A stretch of 43,062 nucleotides of DNA. It comes from Deltaproteobacteria bacterium. GTDB lineage: Bacteria; Desulfobacterota; Binatia; UBA9968; JAJDTQ01. The stretch covers positions 1 to 43,062 of the forward strand of contig JAPPNF010000078.1 in assembly GCA_028818755.1 (NCBI GenBank), written 5' to 3'. The translations under genes and the position numbers were made by a program. Positions 19,375 to 27,040 of this stretch are shown here, piece by piece; positions within the stretch are counted from its first letter, which is position 1; each line of letters starts with the position of its first letter. The notes below the pieces were generated by a model, which ran no database searches, was not told where the DNA came from, and saw only the letters and a list, made by a program, of their open reading frames with translations.

Positions 19375-19832
19375 GGCTTCTTCCGGGATTCCGCGCTGTC
19401 GATGAGGAACGTCACCGGGCCGTCGTTCACCAGCGACACCTTCATGTATGCCTGGAAGGTCCCCGTGCATACTCTGGGTCCGCCCGGCACCGTCAACCGC
19501 TCCACGAAGTCACGGTAAAGCCTTTCGGCGTCTTCGGGAACGGCGGCCTTGGTGAGTGAGGGCCGCCGCCCCTTGCGGGTGTCGCCGTACAGGGTGAACT
19601 GGGAAACCACCAGGATTTCGCCACCGATGTCGGTGACGGAACGATCGAACTTGCCGGCTTCGTCCGGGAAGATGCGGAGGTTCAGGAGCTTGTCGGCGAG
19701 GAAGGCGCTGTCGTGTTCGGTATCCTCACGGCCCACGCCCAGGAATACGCAGAGGCCGGGTCCGATGGCCGCCACCGTCTCGTCGTCGACGCTCACGCTG
19801 GCGTGTTCAACCCTCTGCAGGAGGATTCTCAT
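19371..19832 (-). CDS. dtd: D-aminoacyl-tRNA deacylase
   Basis: A 153-residue DTD that removes D-amino acids (and glycine from tRNA-Ala) from tRNA. Both catalytic motifs are present: SQFTLYGD (about 78-85) and NDGPVTF (about 136-142; the family consensus is NxGPVT). It begins MRILLQRVEHASVSVDD as expected. It is the first gene of the dtd-trmL pair. The adjacent epimerase gene is divergent. Confidence 0.95.
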   Translation of the reverse strand: MRILLQRVEHASVSVDDETVAAIGPGLCVFLGVGREDTEHDSAFLADKLLNLRIFPDEAGKFDRSVTDIGGEILVVSQFTLYGDTRKGRRPSLTKAAVPEDAERLYRDFVERLTVPGGPRVCTGTFQAYMKVSLVNDGPVTFLIDSAESRKKP

Positions 19833-19997
19833 AACGGGAAGGAGCGCCGGCGTTTTCTTGACTTCCGAACATCGTTCCGACTAACAATACGGTGGCGACT
19901 ATTTCTAGCGGGCTCCATTCCTCCCCGCAACTTCCGACCGGCGCCGTGCCCTTACGGTTCAGATGCGTATCAACACGCGAGCCCAGCGTTCGATCCC

Positions 19998-20984
19998 ATG
20001 AGTACCATCGTGGTTACCGGAGCCTGCGGCTTCATCGGCTGGAAGGTGTGCGAGAAGCTCCTGGCCAACGGCGCGGCCGTCATCGCCGTTGACGATCTCA
20101 ACGACGCCTATGACGTGCGCCTCAAGGACTGGCGCCTGGCGCAGCTTCGGGGAAGGCCGGGGTTTTCGTTCAGCCGTGTGGACGTCGGCGACCGGGAAGC
20201 CGTCAAGTCCTTCGGGCAGTCCGTGGAAGGAGCCGGCCCGATCGACGCGGCGGTGAATCTTGCGGCCCGGGCCGGTGTACGGGGTTCGGTAACCGATCCG
20301 TGGGCCTATCTGGCCACCAATGTAACGGGAAACCTGAACCTGCTCGAGCTCTGCAGGGAGCTGGGGATATCGAGGTTCGTTCTGGCCTCCACCTCCAGCC
20401 TCTACGGCGAAGACACGCCGGCGCCTTTCAGCGAGGACGCCGATACTAGCAGGCCCCTCTCGCCGTATGCCGCCTCCAAGAAGGCCGCCGAGGCCATGGG
20501 CTACAGCTATCACTCCCTCCACGGCCTCGACGTCACGGTGCTGCGGTTCTTTACCGTCTACGGCCCGGCCGGCCGGCCCGACATGAGCCTTTTCCGTTTC
20601 GTGCAGTGGATCAGCGAGGGCAGGGAAGTGGTGGTCTTCGGCGACGGCACCCAGCAACGGGACTTTACCTATGTCGACGACGTCGCCAACGGGGTACTGG
20701 CGGCGCTTACCGCGGTACAGGGCTACGAGATCATCAATCTCGGCTCGGACAGGCCCATCGTGCTGAACGACGCCATCCGCCTGATCGAGGGACTCGTCGG
20801 CCGGGAGGCGTCCGTCCGGTACCAGGAGCGCCACCCGGCGGATGTCGAGGTCACCTGGGCCGACATCTCCAAGGCCCGGCGCCTTCTCGGCTGGCAGCCC
20901 GAGACGGATTTCGCCTCCGGCTTGGGTGAGTTGGTGGAGTGGTACCGCCGCAACCGCGAGTGGGCCAGGGAGATCGCGACCTGA
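19998..20984 (+). CDS. NAD-dependent nucleotide-sugar epimerase/dehydratase
   Basis: A 328-residue extended short-chain dehydrogenase, closest in pattern to UDP-glucuronate 4-epimerases. The NAD motif TGACGFIG is at 7-14, STSSLYGE supplies the catalytic Ser/Thr (about 131-138) and YAASKKAAE the YxxxK pair (about 152-160). RDFTYVDDVANG near 222 is also typical. The frame is open to 19713 but homology starts at ATG 19998, which lacks a clear Shine-Dalgarno. It would supply a sugar for surface polysaccharide. Confidence 0.9.
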   Translation: MSTIVVTGACGFIGWKVCEKLLANGAAVIAVDDLNDAYDVRLKDWRLAQLRGRPGFSFSRVDVGDREAVKSFGQSVEGAGPIDAAVNLAARAGVRGSVTDPWAYLATNVTGNLNLLELCRELGISRFVLASTSSLYGEDTPAPFSEDADTSRPLSPYAASKKAAEAMGYSYHSLHGLDVTVLRFFTVYGPAGRPDMSLFRFVQWISEGREVVVFGDGTQQRDFTYVDDVANGVLAALTAVQGYEIINLGSDRPIVLNDAIRLIEGLVGREASVRYQERHPADVEVTWADISKARRLLGWQPETDFASGLGELVEWYRRNREWAREIAT

Positions 20985-20991
20985 ATGGGAG

Positions 20992-21056
20992 CGACGCGTG
21001 AAGCCGACGGCTTGCCGGCACTCGCGCGACGTGGTTCCCCGCCGCGTCACGCGTCG
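20992..21056. repeat. Inverted repeat after the epimerase gene
   Basis: Ten-base arms CGACGCGTGA (20992-21001) and TCACGCGTCG (21047-21056) enclose about 45 bases that include a second small stem (GCCGACGGC). It may be the terminator for the epimerase, though no U-tract follows. Confidence 0.45.
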
Positions 21057-21166
21057 GAGTCGCCAATTCCTCGCCGTAATGCTAGAAACTCGGGGAAGGA
21101 TCGTTTCGCGGGACCCGCCCCCGCACGGGCGGGCTGACGCTCGCAAACCGTTTCCCCACGCAAGCC

Positions 21167-21259
21167 GGAGAGGTGACCGAGTCTGGCTTAAGGTGCACGA
21201 CTGGAAATCGTGTGTACCCCAAAAGGGTACCAGGGGTTCGAATCCCCTCCTCTCCGCCA
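21167..21259 (+). tRNA. tRNA-Ser (GGA)
   Basis: The acceptor stem pairs GGAGAGG (21167-21173) with CCTCTCC (21249-21255), followed by discriminator G and an encoded CCA (21257-21259). The anticodon stem CACGA/TCGTG encloses the seven-base loop CTGGAAA with anticodon GGA at 21203-21205. A long variable arm (GTACCC/GGGTAC) and a GGTTCGAATCC T-arm confirm a class II serine tRNA reading UCC/UCU. The following MFS frame is open into it but does not start there. Confidence 0.97.
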
Positions 21260-21347
21260 TCCAACTTGTCGATATCACGAACATTTCGGCCGGGACCTTG
21301 GCTTGAGAGCCGTCTCGGAGGACGGCGTTGCCTGGACAAGGAGAGCC

Positions 21348-22532
21348 GTGCAATCCGACCATAAGAACGTCCTGGTTCTCGGAACCTGTCAAATGCTGTC
21401 CGGCACGGGGCGCGGCCTCTTCATGGTGACATCCCCGGTCGTCGCGCTGCTGATTGCACCGCATCCCGCGCTGGTGACCTTGCCGACCGGTCTGATCGTG
21501 GTCGGCGCCGCCTTGGCCGCCATGCCCACCTCGCTATTCACGCGCCGGTTCGGGCGGAAGATCGGTTTCCTCTGCGGCACCGTCCTGGCCGCGGCCAGCG
21601 GGATATCCTGCACCTCCGCCGTCCTCTTCGGGAACTTCTGGCTGCTTCTGCTGGGCGGTTTTCTGTACGGGTTGTTTTCCAGCTTTTCCCAGCTCTACCG
21701 GTTCGCGGTGGCGGACGCGGCCTCGAAGGAGTTCCGCCCCAAGGCCATTTCGTTTGTGCTCGCCGGCGGCGTGTTCGCCGGGTTCGCGGGCCCCAATCTG
21801 GCGAACTGGGGAAAGGGCCTCCTGGCGAGCCACCTCTTTGCCGGCGCTTTCCTGTTCATGGTGGGAACCGGGCTGCTGGCGGCGATAGTGCTGATGTTCC
21901 TCAACATCCCGAACCTGACCAAGGAGCAACTGGAAGGCGAGCAGCGGCCGTTGCTGGCCATCGTCAAGCAGCCGGTGTTCATCGTCGCCGCGGTCTCCGC
22001 GACGGTCGCTCAAAGCGTGATGAACTTCCTCATGACGGCGACTCCCGTCGCCATGATCGCCCACGGCGGCCACGCTTTCGGCTCCGTGGCCACCGTGATC
22101 TCTTCACACTCGGTGTCGATGTTCGCGCCCGGGTTTTTCACCGGTTCGCTGGTCAAGCGGTTCGGGGAAATACCGATCATCATGACCGGCCTCACCCTCC
22201 AGGCGGCCTGCATCGGCGTCGCCCTGCTGGACATCCACGTTTTTCATTTCTGGCTGGCGATGGTCCTGCTGGGGCTTGGCTGGAACTTTACCTACACGGC
22301 TGCCACCAGCCTGATGACGACCGCCTACAACCCGGCCGAACGCAACAAGACGCAGGGCATGATGAACCAGATCATCTACACGGTGGTCGCAATCGGGTCG
22401 CTGTCGTCCGGCGCGTTCATCCATTTCCTGGGCTGGAACTGGGTGAATATCGGCGCCATGCCGATGCTGCTCCTGGCGGTCCTCGTGACGCTCTGGCATG
22501 CCGCGGCAAAGTCGAAGGCCGCCGATGTATGA
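21348..22532 (+). CDS. MFS transporter
   Basis: A 394-residue major facilitator superfamily protein with about 12 transmembrane helices. The loop between helices 2 and 3 (SLFTRRFGRKIGF, about 60-72) is the MFS signature A. GTG 21348 is chosen because AAGGAG (21338-21343) lies just ahead; the longer frame would run back through tRNA-Ser. It is monocistronic, followed by the defence island on the other strand. Substrate cannot be inferred; the family includes multidrug and metabolite exporters. Confidence 0.88.
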   Translation: MQSDHKNVLVLGTCQMLSGTGRGLFMVTSPVVALLIAPHPALVTLPTGLIVVGAALAAMPTSLFTRRFGRKIGFLCGTVLAAASGISCTSAVLFGNFWLLLLGGFLYGLFSSFSQLYRFAVADAASKEFRPKAISFVLAGGVFAGFAGPNLANWGKGLLASHLFAGAFLFMVGTGLLAAIVLMFLNIPNLTKEQLEGEQRPLLAIVKQPVFIVAAVSATVAQSVMNFLMTATPVAMIAHGGHAFGSVATVISSHSVSMFAPGFFTGSLVKRFGEIPIIMTGLTLQAACIGVALLDIHVFHFWLAMVLLGLGWNFTYTAATSLMTTAYNPAERNKTQGMMNQIIYTVVAIGSLSSGAFIHFLGWNWVNIGAMPMLLLAVLVTLWHAAAKSKAADV

Positions 22533-22673
22533 CCGGAGCATCAGGGACGGCAGTGTGCTTGACTCGTCGAACGTGAAGCGTCGCGCCATCACCGGAATAG
22601 TCGGACCTTGCGCGCGAAATGGTTCAGGATTCCGCGGAGGATCCCGCTGGGCGGTCCTGAAGGACCTTGACTG

Positions 22674-23657
22674 TCACGTTGCGGGTTGATGCCGCACGAG
22701 CGGCCAAAGGAGAGAGCGGACGACGGCTTCCATGACTGGCGGGCAGACGCCATTCCCCAAGATCTTGACACGGTCGCGCCTCGATCCATGCGGCAGGCTG
22801 TAACCGTTCTCGAATCCCATGGCGCGCTTGAGTTCTGGCACCTGAAGCATGCGCAGCATCGGAGTACAATGCTTCCACGTCACGAGGCCAAAGCGGTCAA
22901 GGGTGGTAAGAGTTCTCAGCGGACGTTCGAGCGACTGCCAACCGCCGCTTCCATCGGAGCCATAATAGACGATGAGAAAGGGTTCTCCCCTGCCGAGCTC
23001 CTCTATCGCACGTTCTGCTCTCGCCAGAGTCGCTGAGGCACGCCGTCGGGAGTACAGGGGACGAGACGGCCATGGGCCGTCAAATTGAATCACGTCGGCC
23101 GCCCTGCGCCCTGAGAGGTATACGCCGGCAGGTCTCTCTACTCCACCAGGTATGGCCTCGGAGTCGCAAAGGAGGAAAAGGCGTCGACGAGTCTGTGGAA
23201 CGCCAAAGTCAACGGCATCAAGGGTTTGCGGGCGGACGTTGTATCCCAGGCCCTCCAAGCCGCTGATCATGGGAGTGTAACCGCGCCAGTTGCGCATTTG
23301 CACTACGTTCTCAAGAACAATCCAACGCGGCTTCAGCTTCTTGGCGAAACTGATCACATAGGTGGCAGTCCGCTTGCTGTCCTCGTCGCGGGGACGGCCG
23401 CCTTTGGCGCACGTGTGGTTCGTGCACTCGGGGGAGGCCAAGATCATGTCGATAGGGCCGACATCCCCGAGAAGGGCGGAGCAGGAACTCTCGTCAAGAG
23501 TGGCGTTGATAACCCGGGCTCGGGGGAAGTTGGCCCGGTATGTTTCAGCGGCGACGGGCCAAGCGTCTACGGCGCAGACGATCTCGGCATCGGCTTTCTG
23601 TGCACCCCAACTGCTCCCACCGCCGCCGCAGAAAAGATCTAGTACTCTCGGCCCCAT
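22674..23657 (-). CDS. DNA (cytosine-5)-methyltransferase
   Basis: A 327-residue C5-cytosine methyltransferase. Motif I is LDLFCGGGGSSWG (6-18), motif VI is ENV, motif VIII is QTRRRLF and motif X is GNGVCPPVMEAV. Motif IV is SPECTNH rather than the usual PCQ: the nucleophile Cys is kept but preceded by Glu. This variant occurs in a methyltransferase branch, so activity is expected. It is the last gene of the defence island, 61 bases after vsr, and should mark self DNA. The recognition sequence is not readable. Confidence 0.92.
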   Translation of the reverse strand: MGPRVLDLFCGGGGSSWGAQKADAEIVCAVDAWPVAAETYRANFPRARVINATLDESSCSALLGDVGPIDMILASPECTNHTCAKGGRPRDEDSKRTATYVISFAKKLKPRWIVLENVVQMRNWRGYTPMISGLEGLGYNVRPQTLDAVDFGVPQTRRRLFLLCDSEAIPGGVERPAGVYLSGRRAADVIQFDGPWPSRPLYSRRRASATLARAERAIEELGRGEPFLIVYYGSDGSGGWQSLERPLRTLTTLDRFGLVTWKHCTPMLRMLQVPELKRAMGFENGYSLPHGSRRDRVKILGNGVCPPVMEAVVRSLLWPLVRHQPAT

Positions 23658-23718
23658 AACTGATTCTTAACAGGGTGATGGTCCTGTCGCCAAGCAGTAA
23701 ACGAGACCGCAGCCATTC

Positions 23719-24153
23719 TCAGAGGTGGCGTGACACTTTGGCTGTGCAGCCGTTGATGTCCGCTGCCAACTGGTGCTCCCAAAGACGGACCACCTTCCAT
23801 CCCATACGTCGCAGACGGCGATGATTCCTGTTGTCCCGGCGGCGATTAGCTTCGATTTTCGCCGCCCACTTCTCCGAAAGTTTATGGCGCCACTGCGGGA
23901 ATCGCCAGCCATGCCAGAAATCGCCGTCCACGAAGACCGCGGTTCTTTTTTGCCGAAACACGAAGTCTGGCCGCCCGGGGAGGTCCTGTACATGGCTTTC
24001 CCAAGAAAACCCCAGTTCCGCAAAGGCGGCTGCCAGTTTCCGTTCAGGGCCGGTGTCCTTTCCCTTAATGCGTGCCATGACAGCGCTGCGCTTCTCGGGC
24101 GACATGATATCGCCTATGTGTCTGCGCGGTGCTAGGGAGGGGATGCCTGTCAT
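23719..24153 (-). CDS. vsr: Vsr (very short patch repair) endonuclease
   Basis: A 144-residue mismatch endonuclease that nicks beside T:G pairs made by deamination of 5-methylcytosine. The core MSPEKRSAVMARIKGKDTGPE, LPGRPDFVF (catalytic Asp) and VFVDGDFWHG (the metal/His site) are intact, and the C-terminal KVVRLWEHQL is typical. ATG 24153 has a ribosome-site-like GGAAAGG; ATG 24105 (MSPEKRS) is an alternative. It lies next to the cytosine methyltransferase, its usual partner, and may also act as a nuclease in the adjoining system. Confidence 0.93.
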   Translation of the reverse strand: MTGIPSLAPRRHIGDIMSPEKRSAVMARIKGKDTGPERKLAAAFAELGFSWESHVQDLPGRPDFVFRQKRTAVFVDGDFWHGWRFPQWRHKLSEKWAAKIEANRRRDNRNHRRLRRMGWKVVRLWEHQLAADINGCTAKVSRHL

Positions 24154-24232
24154 GTCGTCGCCTTTCCGATCATGTCCAGGGGTTCATAGGAGAAAACGCT
24201 TCTTTCCCCTGGCTTGGCCAAGTCCAGTGGCC

Positions 24233-26023
24233 TTAAGCCAGTTCGGGTATGCTGTCCAACGGTTTGGAAATGAGGCTTGTGCGCACGGCCTGCCAGCATT
24301 CGGCCTTCTTGGCCCATTCAGAAATCATCCGCCCCTCGGCGCTGTGGTGAAGCGTGTCGTTCACTTCTCTCGCCCACACCTGGATTTGTTCTTGGAGCCG
24401 TTCCGAAATAGCTTGGCGTTGCCACACCCTGTCGAGGTCCACCTTGTCACCGATGCGCTCGGACAGGACGGATACGGTGTAGGCGGTAACGTTGGCCTGG
24501 AAGGCTGGGAACATGGGGCGGATCAGTTTGTGTGCTGTCTTGAAGATGATCGCCTTGGCAACCATGTGCTTCCAGTCGGTCACACTTGGCAGCGGTCTCT
24601 CTTGCTGTGCATCCCCAGCCGCGAAATCATCCATGAAGCGCTCAAAATTTTTCTGTGCGCCCAAGCTGACATAGTGGGGTTTGCGTTCCCAAGCATTGAG
24701 AAATTTGGCCAAATCCGTCTTGATGATCTTGCGAGATGAGGGCAGGTCGGTTTTCAACTTGCGAAGCTTTGCCGGGGTCGTGCCCTCCCGCGTCAACATG
24801 GTCTTGTAGCTGCCAGCAGCCCGTTCGTAAAACCATCGTCCCACGCCATCTGGACAATAGACGGTGAGGGAAAGCTTCTCGACTTCGATATGAAAGGGTC
24901 TGTTGGCCGACAGATCAGATAATCGCACCGAGTTTTGACTGTTGGCGTATTTCGATATGTCGGAGATCAGCCCCTCTTCTCCTGCGGGATCATCGGAGCG
25001 CAACACGATGATCTTGGCCGGAACCCGGACACGGCGGAGATCCGTCTCTGGAACCCTCTTTTTTGTGAAATAGAGCGATGCCGTGGTTTGGCCGCCATTG
25101 ACGATGTTCATGCCCTTGAGCCAGAGGATGCCTGGTGCGCCGTTTTCGGCCGACCCCATTCGCATTTCGTCCGCGACGAGGACGATGCCGTTGTTGTAGG
25201 CCATGAAGCGGTCGGGTGCCCTTCGCAGTGTCTCGCTGATACCCTTGTTCACCTTCCCGCTGGCGCTGAGGAAGGAGCGGACATTGGCCTCCAGCAATCG
25301 TGCGCCGTATTTCTCGTAGATGAAACGCAGGGCCTCGCCGGGAATGGCGGTCAGGGCGTAGTCGTAGTCAGCCGTCTCGCCGGGCACATAGACGCAAGGA
25401 AGTGCGCCGCCCGATACCTCCTGAAAATTGATTATGAGTTCGTCGCGTGGCTTTCCTTCCGACCAGTGCCGGCAGAGGCGCTCAATGTCCATGACCTCCA
25501 GCTTAACGGTCTTATCGTGCACCTCTCGGGTCTTGAAGTTCTTGGCTTTGGCTTGGCGGTCGGTCAGTACATAGATGCGAATCTGATCGAGTTGTGGATA
25601 GACATCCTGAATGGTGTGCACGACGGGATAAGCGTCGTTGGATTGATCCATGGTTCTGGCGAGCCGTCCCTCTGCGCAGCGCGTCAGGAAGCGCAGGCAC
25701 TGACCGGCAGCATTTTTTGTCTCCGAATCGGGGATCGAGATGACACTCTCGACGCCCTCGTAGAGGCTCACGAACAGGTCAAGCTGATCGGCGTCCTCGG
25801 AGACCGCATAGCCGCTGAGGCGCAGCCGTGCATTGCCGACGGTGGCCGAGTAGTGGCACGGCTCTGGTTCGAAGGTCATGCCGATCTGGGACATGTGCTC
25901 CATGACAACTTCGGTGAAGATTGTTTCCTCGTAAGGATAGGCGCTGCCATGTACCGAGAGGCGATCTGCAATGGCCTCTTTCACCTCGGCTCGCGTTTGT
26001 AGTAAAAATTCGTTCAACTCCAT
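24233..26023 (-). CDS. AIPR (abortive phage infection) family protein
   Basis: A 596-residue protein of the AIPR family, found in phage-resistance loci. The family core is visible as RFMAYNNGIVLVADE (about 272-286) and LKGMNIVNGGQTTASLYF (about 302-319). The start ATG immediately follows the DUF4420 stop (TGAATG), so the two are translated together. In Mza-type systems this protein is required, though its biochemistry is poorly known. It is the last of five tightly packed genes; an 80-base gap then separates it from vsr. Confidence 0.92.
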   Translation of the reverse strand: MELNEFLLQTRAEVKEAIADRLSVHGSAYPYEETIFTEVVMEHMSQIGMTFEPEPCHYSATVGNARLRLSGYAVSEDADQLDLFVSLYEGVESVISIPDSETKNAAGQCLRFLTRCAEGRLARTMDQSNDAYPVVHTIQDVYPQLDQIRIYVLTDRQAKAKNFKTREVHDKTVKLEVMDIERLCRHWSEGKPRDELIINFQEVSGGALPCVYVPGETADYDYALTAIPGEALRFIYEKYGARLLEANVRSFLSASGKVNKGISETLRRAPDRFMAYNNGIVLVADEMRMGSAENGAPGILWLKGMNIVNGGQTTASLYFTKKRVPETDLRRVRVPAKIIVLRSDDPAGEEGLISDISKYANSQNSVRLSDLSANRPFHIEVEKLSLTVYCPDGVGRWFYERAAGSYKTMLTREGTTPAKLRKLKTDLPSSRKIIKTDLAKFLNAWERKPHYVSLGAQKNFERFMDDFAAGDAQQERPLPSVTDWKHMVAKAIIFKTAHKLIRPMFPAFQANVTAYTVSVLSERIGDKVDLDRVWQRQAISERLQEQIQVWAREVNDTLHHSAEGRMISEWAKKAECWQAVRTSLISKPLDSIPELA

Positions 26024-27040
26024 TCAGATCATCCCCAAAGCTTCAAGCGCATGTGCAAGGCCGATGTCGGGCGCTCCGGAGACCTCAAGGTCGACCTCAT
26101 AGCGAGCCCGGCGAATCGCGGGATCGACGTGTGCTCGCGTGAGGCGCGGAAAGCTGTTGTCCACGGCAAGGAAAGCAGTGGAAACGTGACGAAATCGTCG
26201 CGTGTAGCGCTCCGCTGCGGCACGCAGGAACCCCGCTTGCATAAGACGTGCCTCAAACAGGTCGAGTGTCGCCACGTTGTCTAGCAGCCTTTCTCGGATC
26301 GCATTGGACATTGCGGGCAGGGTAAGACCTGTCTGGTCGAGGCGGATTCGCACAGCCGCGAGGAATAGTGGCTGGCATAGGCTGTCGTCGAGCTGTTCAA
26401 GGGAGGAAATGGTTGCAGCGAATCCTCTCGCTGACAACGTGCTCTTTACCTCGATACCACCACCGCCCAGCGAAAAATCCTGCAATCCGTCGAGCGGTCC
26501 TTGCCAAGCGTCTATTATGTGTTTCTCCGGTATCCCTGCGTCAATAAAGTGGTCGATTGCGACCAGTTCGCCAAACAGGCCTAGTTCTGCGTCGGGGGAG
26601 AGTAACCCCTCCTTGTGTCGGTCCATGAATTCCTGCCAAGCACGGACGCGTGACAGGAACCCGCGAAGTATGCCACGCTCGCTGGGTGCCCCTTTATCAA
26701 GCAGAGCAAGCAGGTCCTTCGCCATCATCGCGAAGAGTTCCGGGCTTCCGTCTGTCCTGCGGGCAAGCGCCACCCATAAACGATCACCTCCCGTAGGGTC
26801 GGCGGTGAGACAAGCGACCTCGAAGCCGTTGCCTTGCGGCAGGTGGGATCCCGGAATCGCCCGGATATCGCTGAAACCGACGAGCAAAGCCTCCTTGTTG
26901 CCAGGGAAGTGCCGGCCAGCAAGCAAAGAGCACGGCCCGTTGCTGGTGATTGGAATAGTTTTCCATCCTTCGCCTTCCGAACTGCCGAGGAGGGCGCGCC
27001 ATGCCGCGCCTAGGTCGTCCATGTCAGTTCGCGCCGCCAT
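26024..27040 (-). CDS. PD-(D/E)XK nuclease-like protein (DUF4420)
   Basis: A 338-residue protein of the PD-(D/E)XK motif family DUF4420. The nuclease core is GLFGELVAI (Glu158), then DFSLGGGGIEVKST with Asp188 and the ExK pair Glu197/Lys199, so it looks catalytically complete. ATG 27040 overlaps the Z1 gene by 17 bases; ATG 27022, right after the Z1 stop (TGACATG), is also possible. It is presumably the DNA-cutting component of the island. Confidence 0.9.
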   Translation of the reverse strand: MAARTDMDDLGAAWRALLGSSEGEGWKTIPITSNGPCSLLAGRHFPGNKEALLVGFSDIRAIPGSHLPQGNGFEVACLTADPTGGDRLWVALARRTDGSPELFAMMAKDLLALLDKGAPSERGILRGFLSRVRAWQEFMDRHKEGLLSPDAELGLFGELVAIDHFIDAGIPEKHIIDAWQGPLDGLQDFSLGGGGIEVKSTLSARGFAATISSLEQLDDSLCQPLFLAAVRIRLDQTGLTLPAMSNAIRERLLDNVATLDLFEARLMQAGFLRAAAERYTRRFRHVSTAFLAVDNSFPRLTRAHVDPAIRRARYEVDLEVSGAPDIGLAHALEALGMI

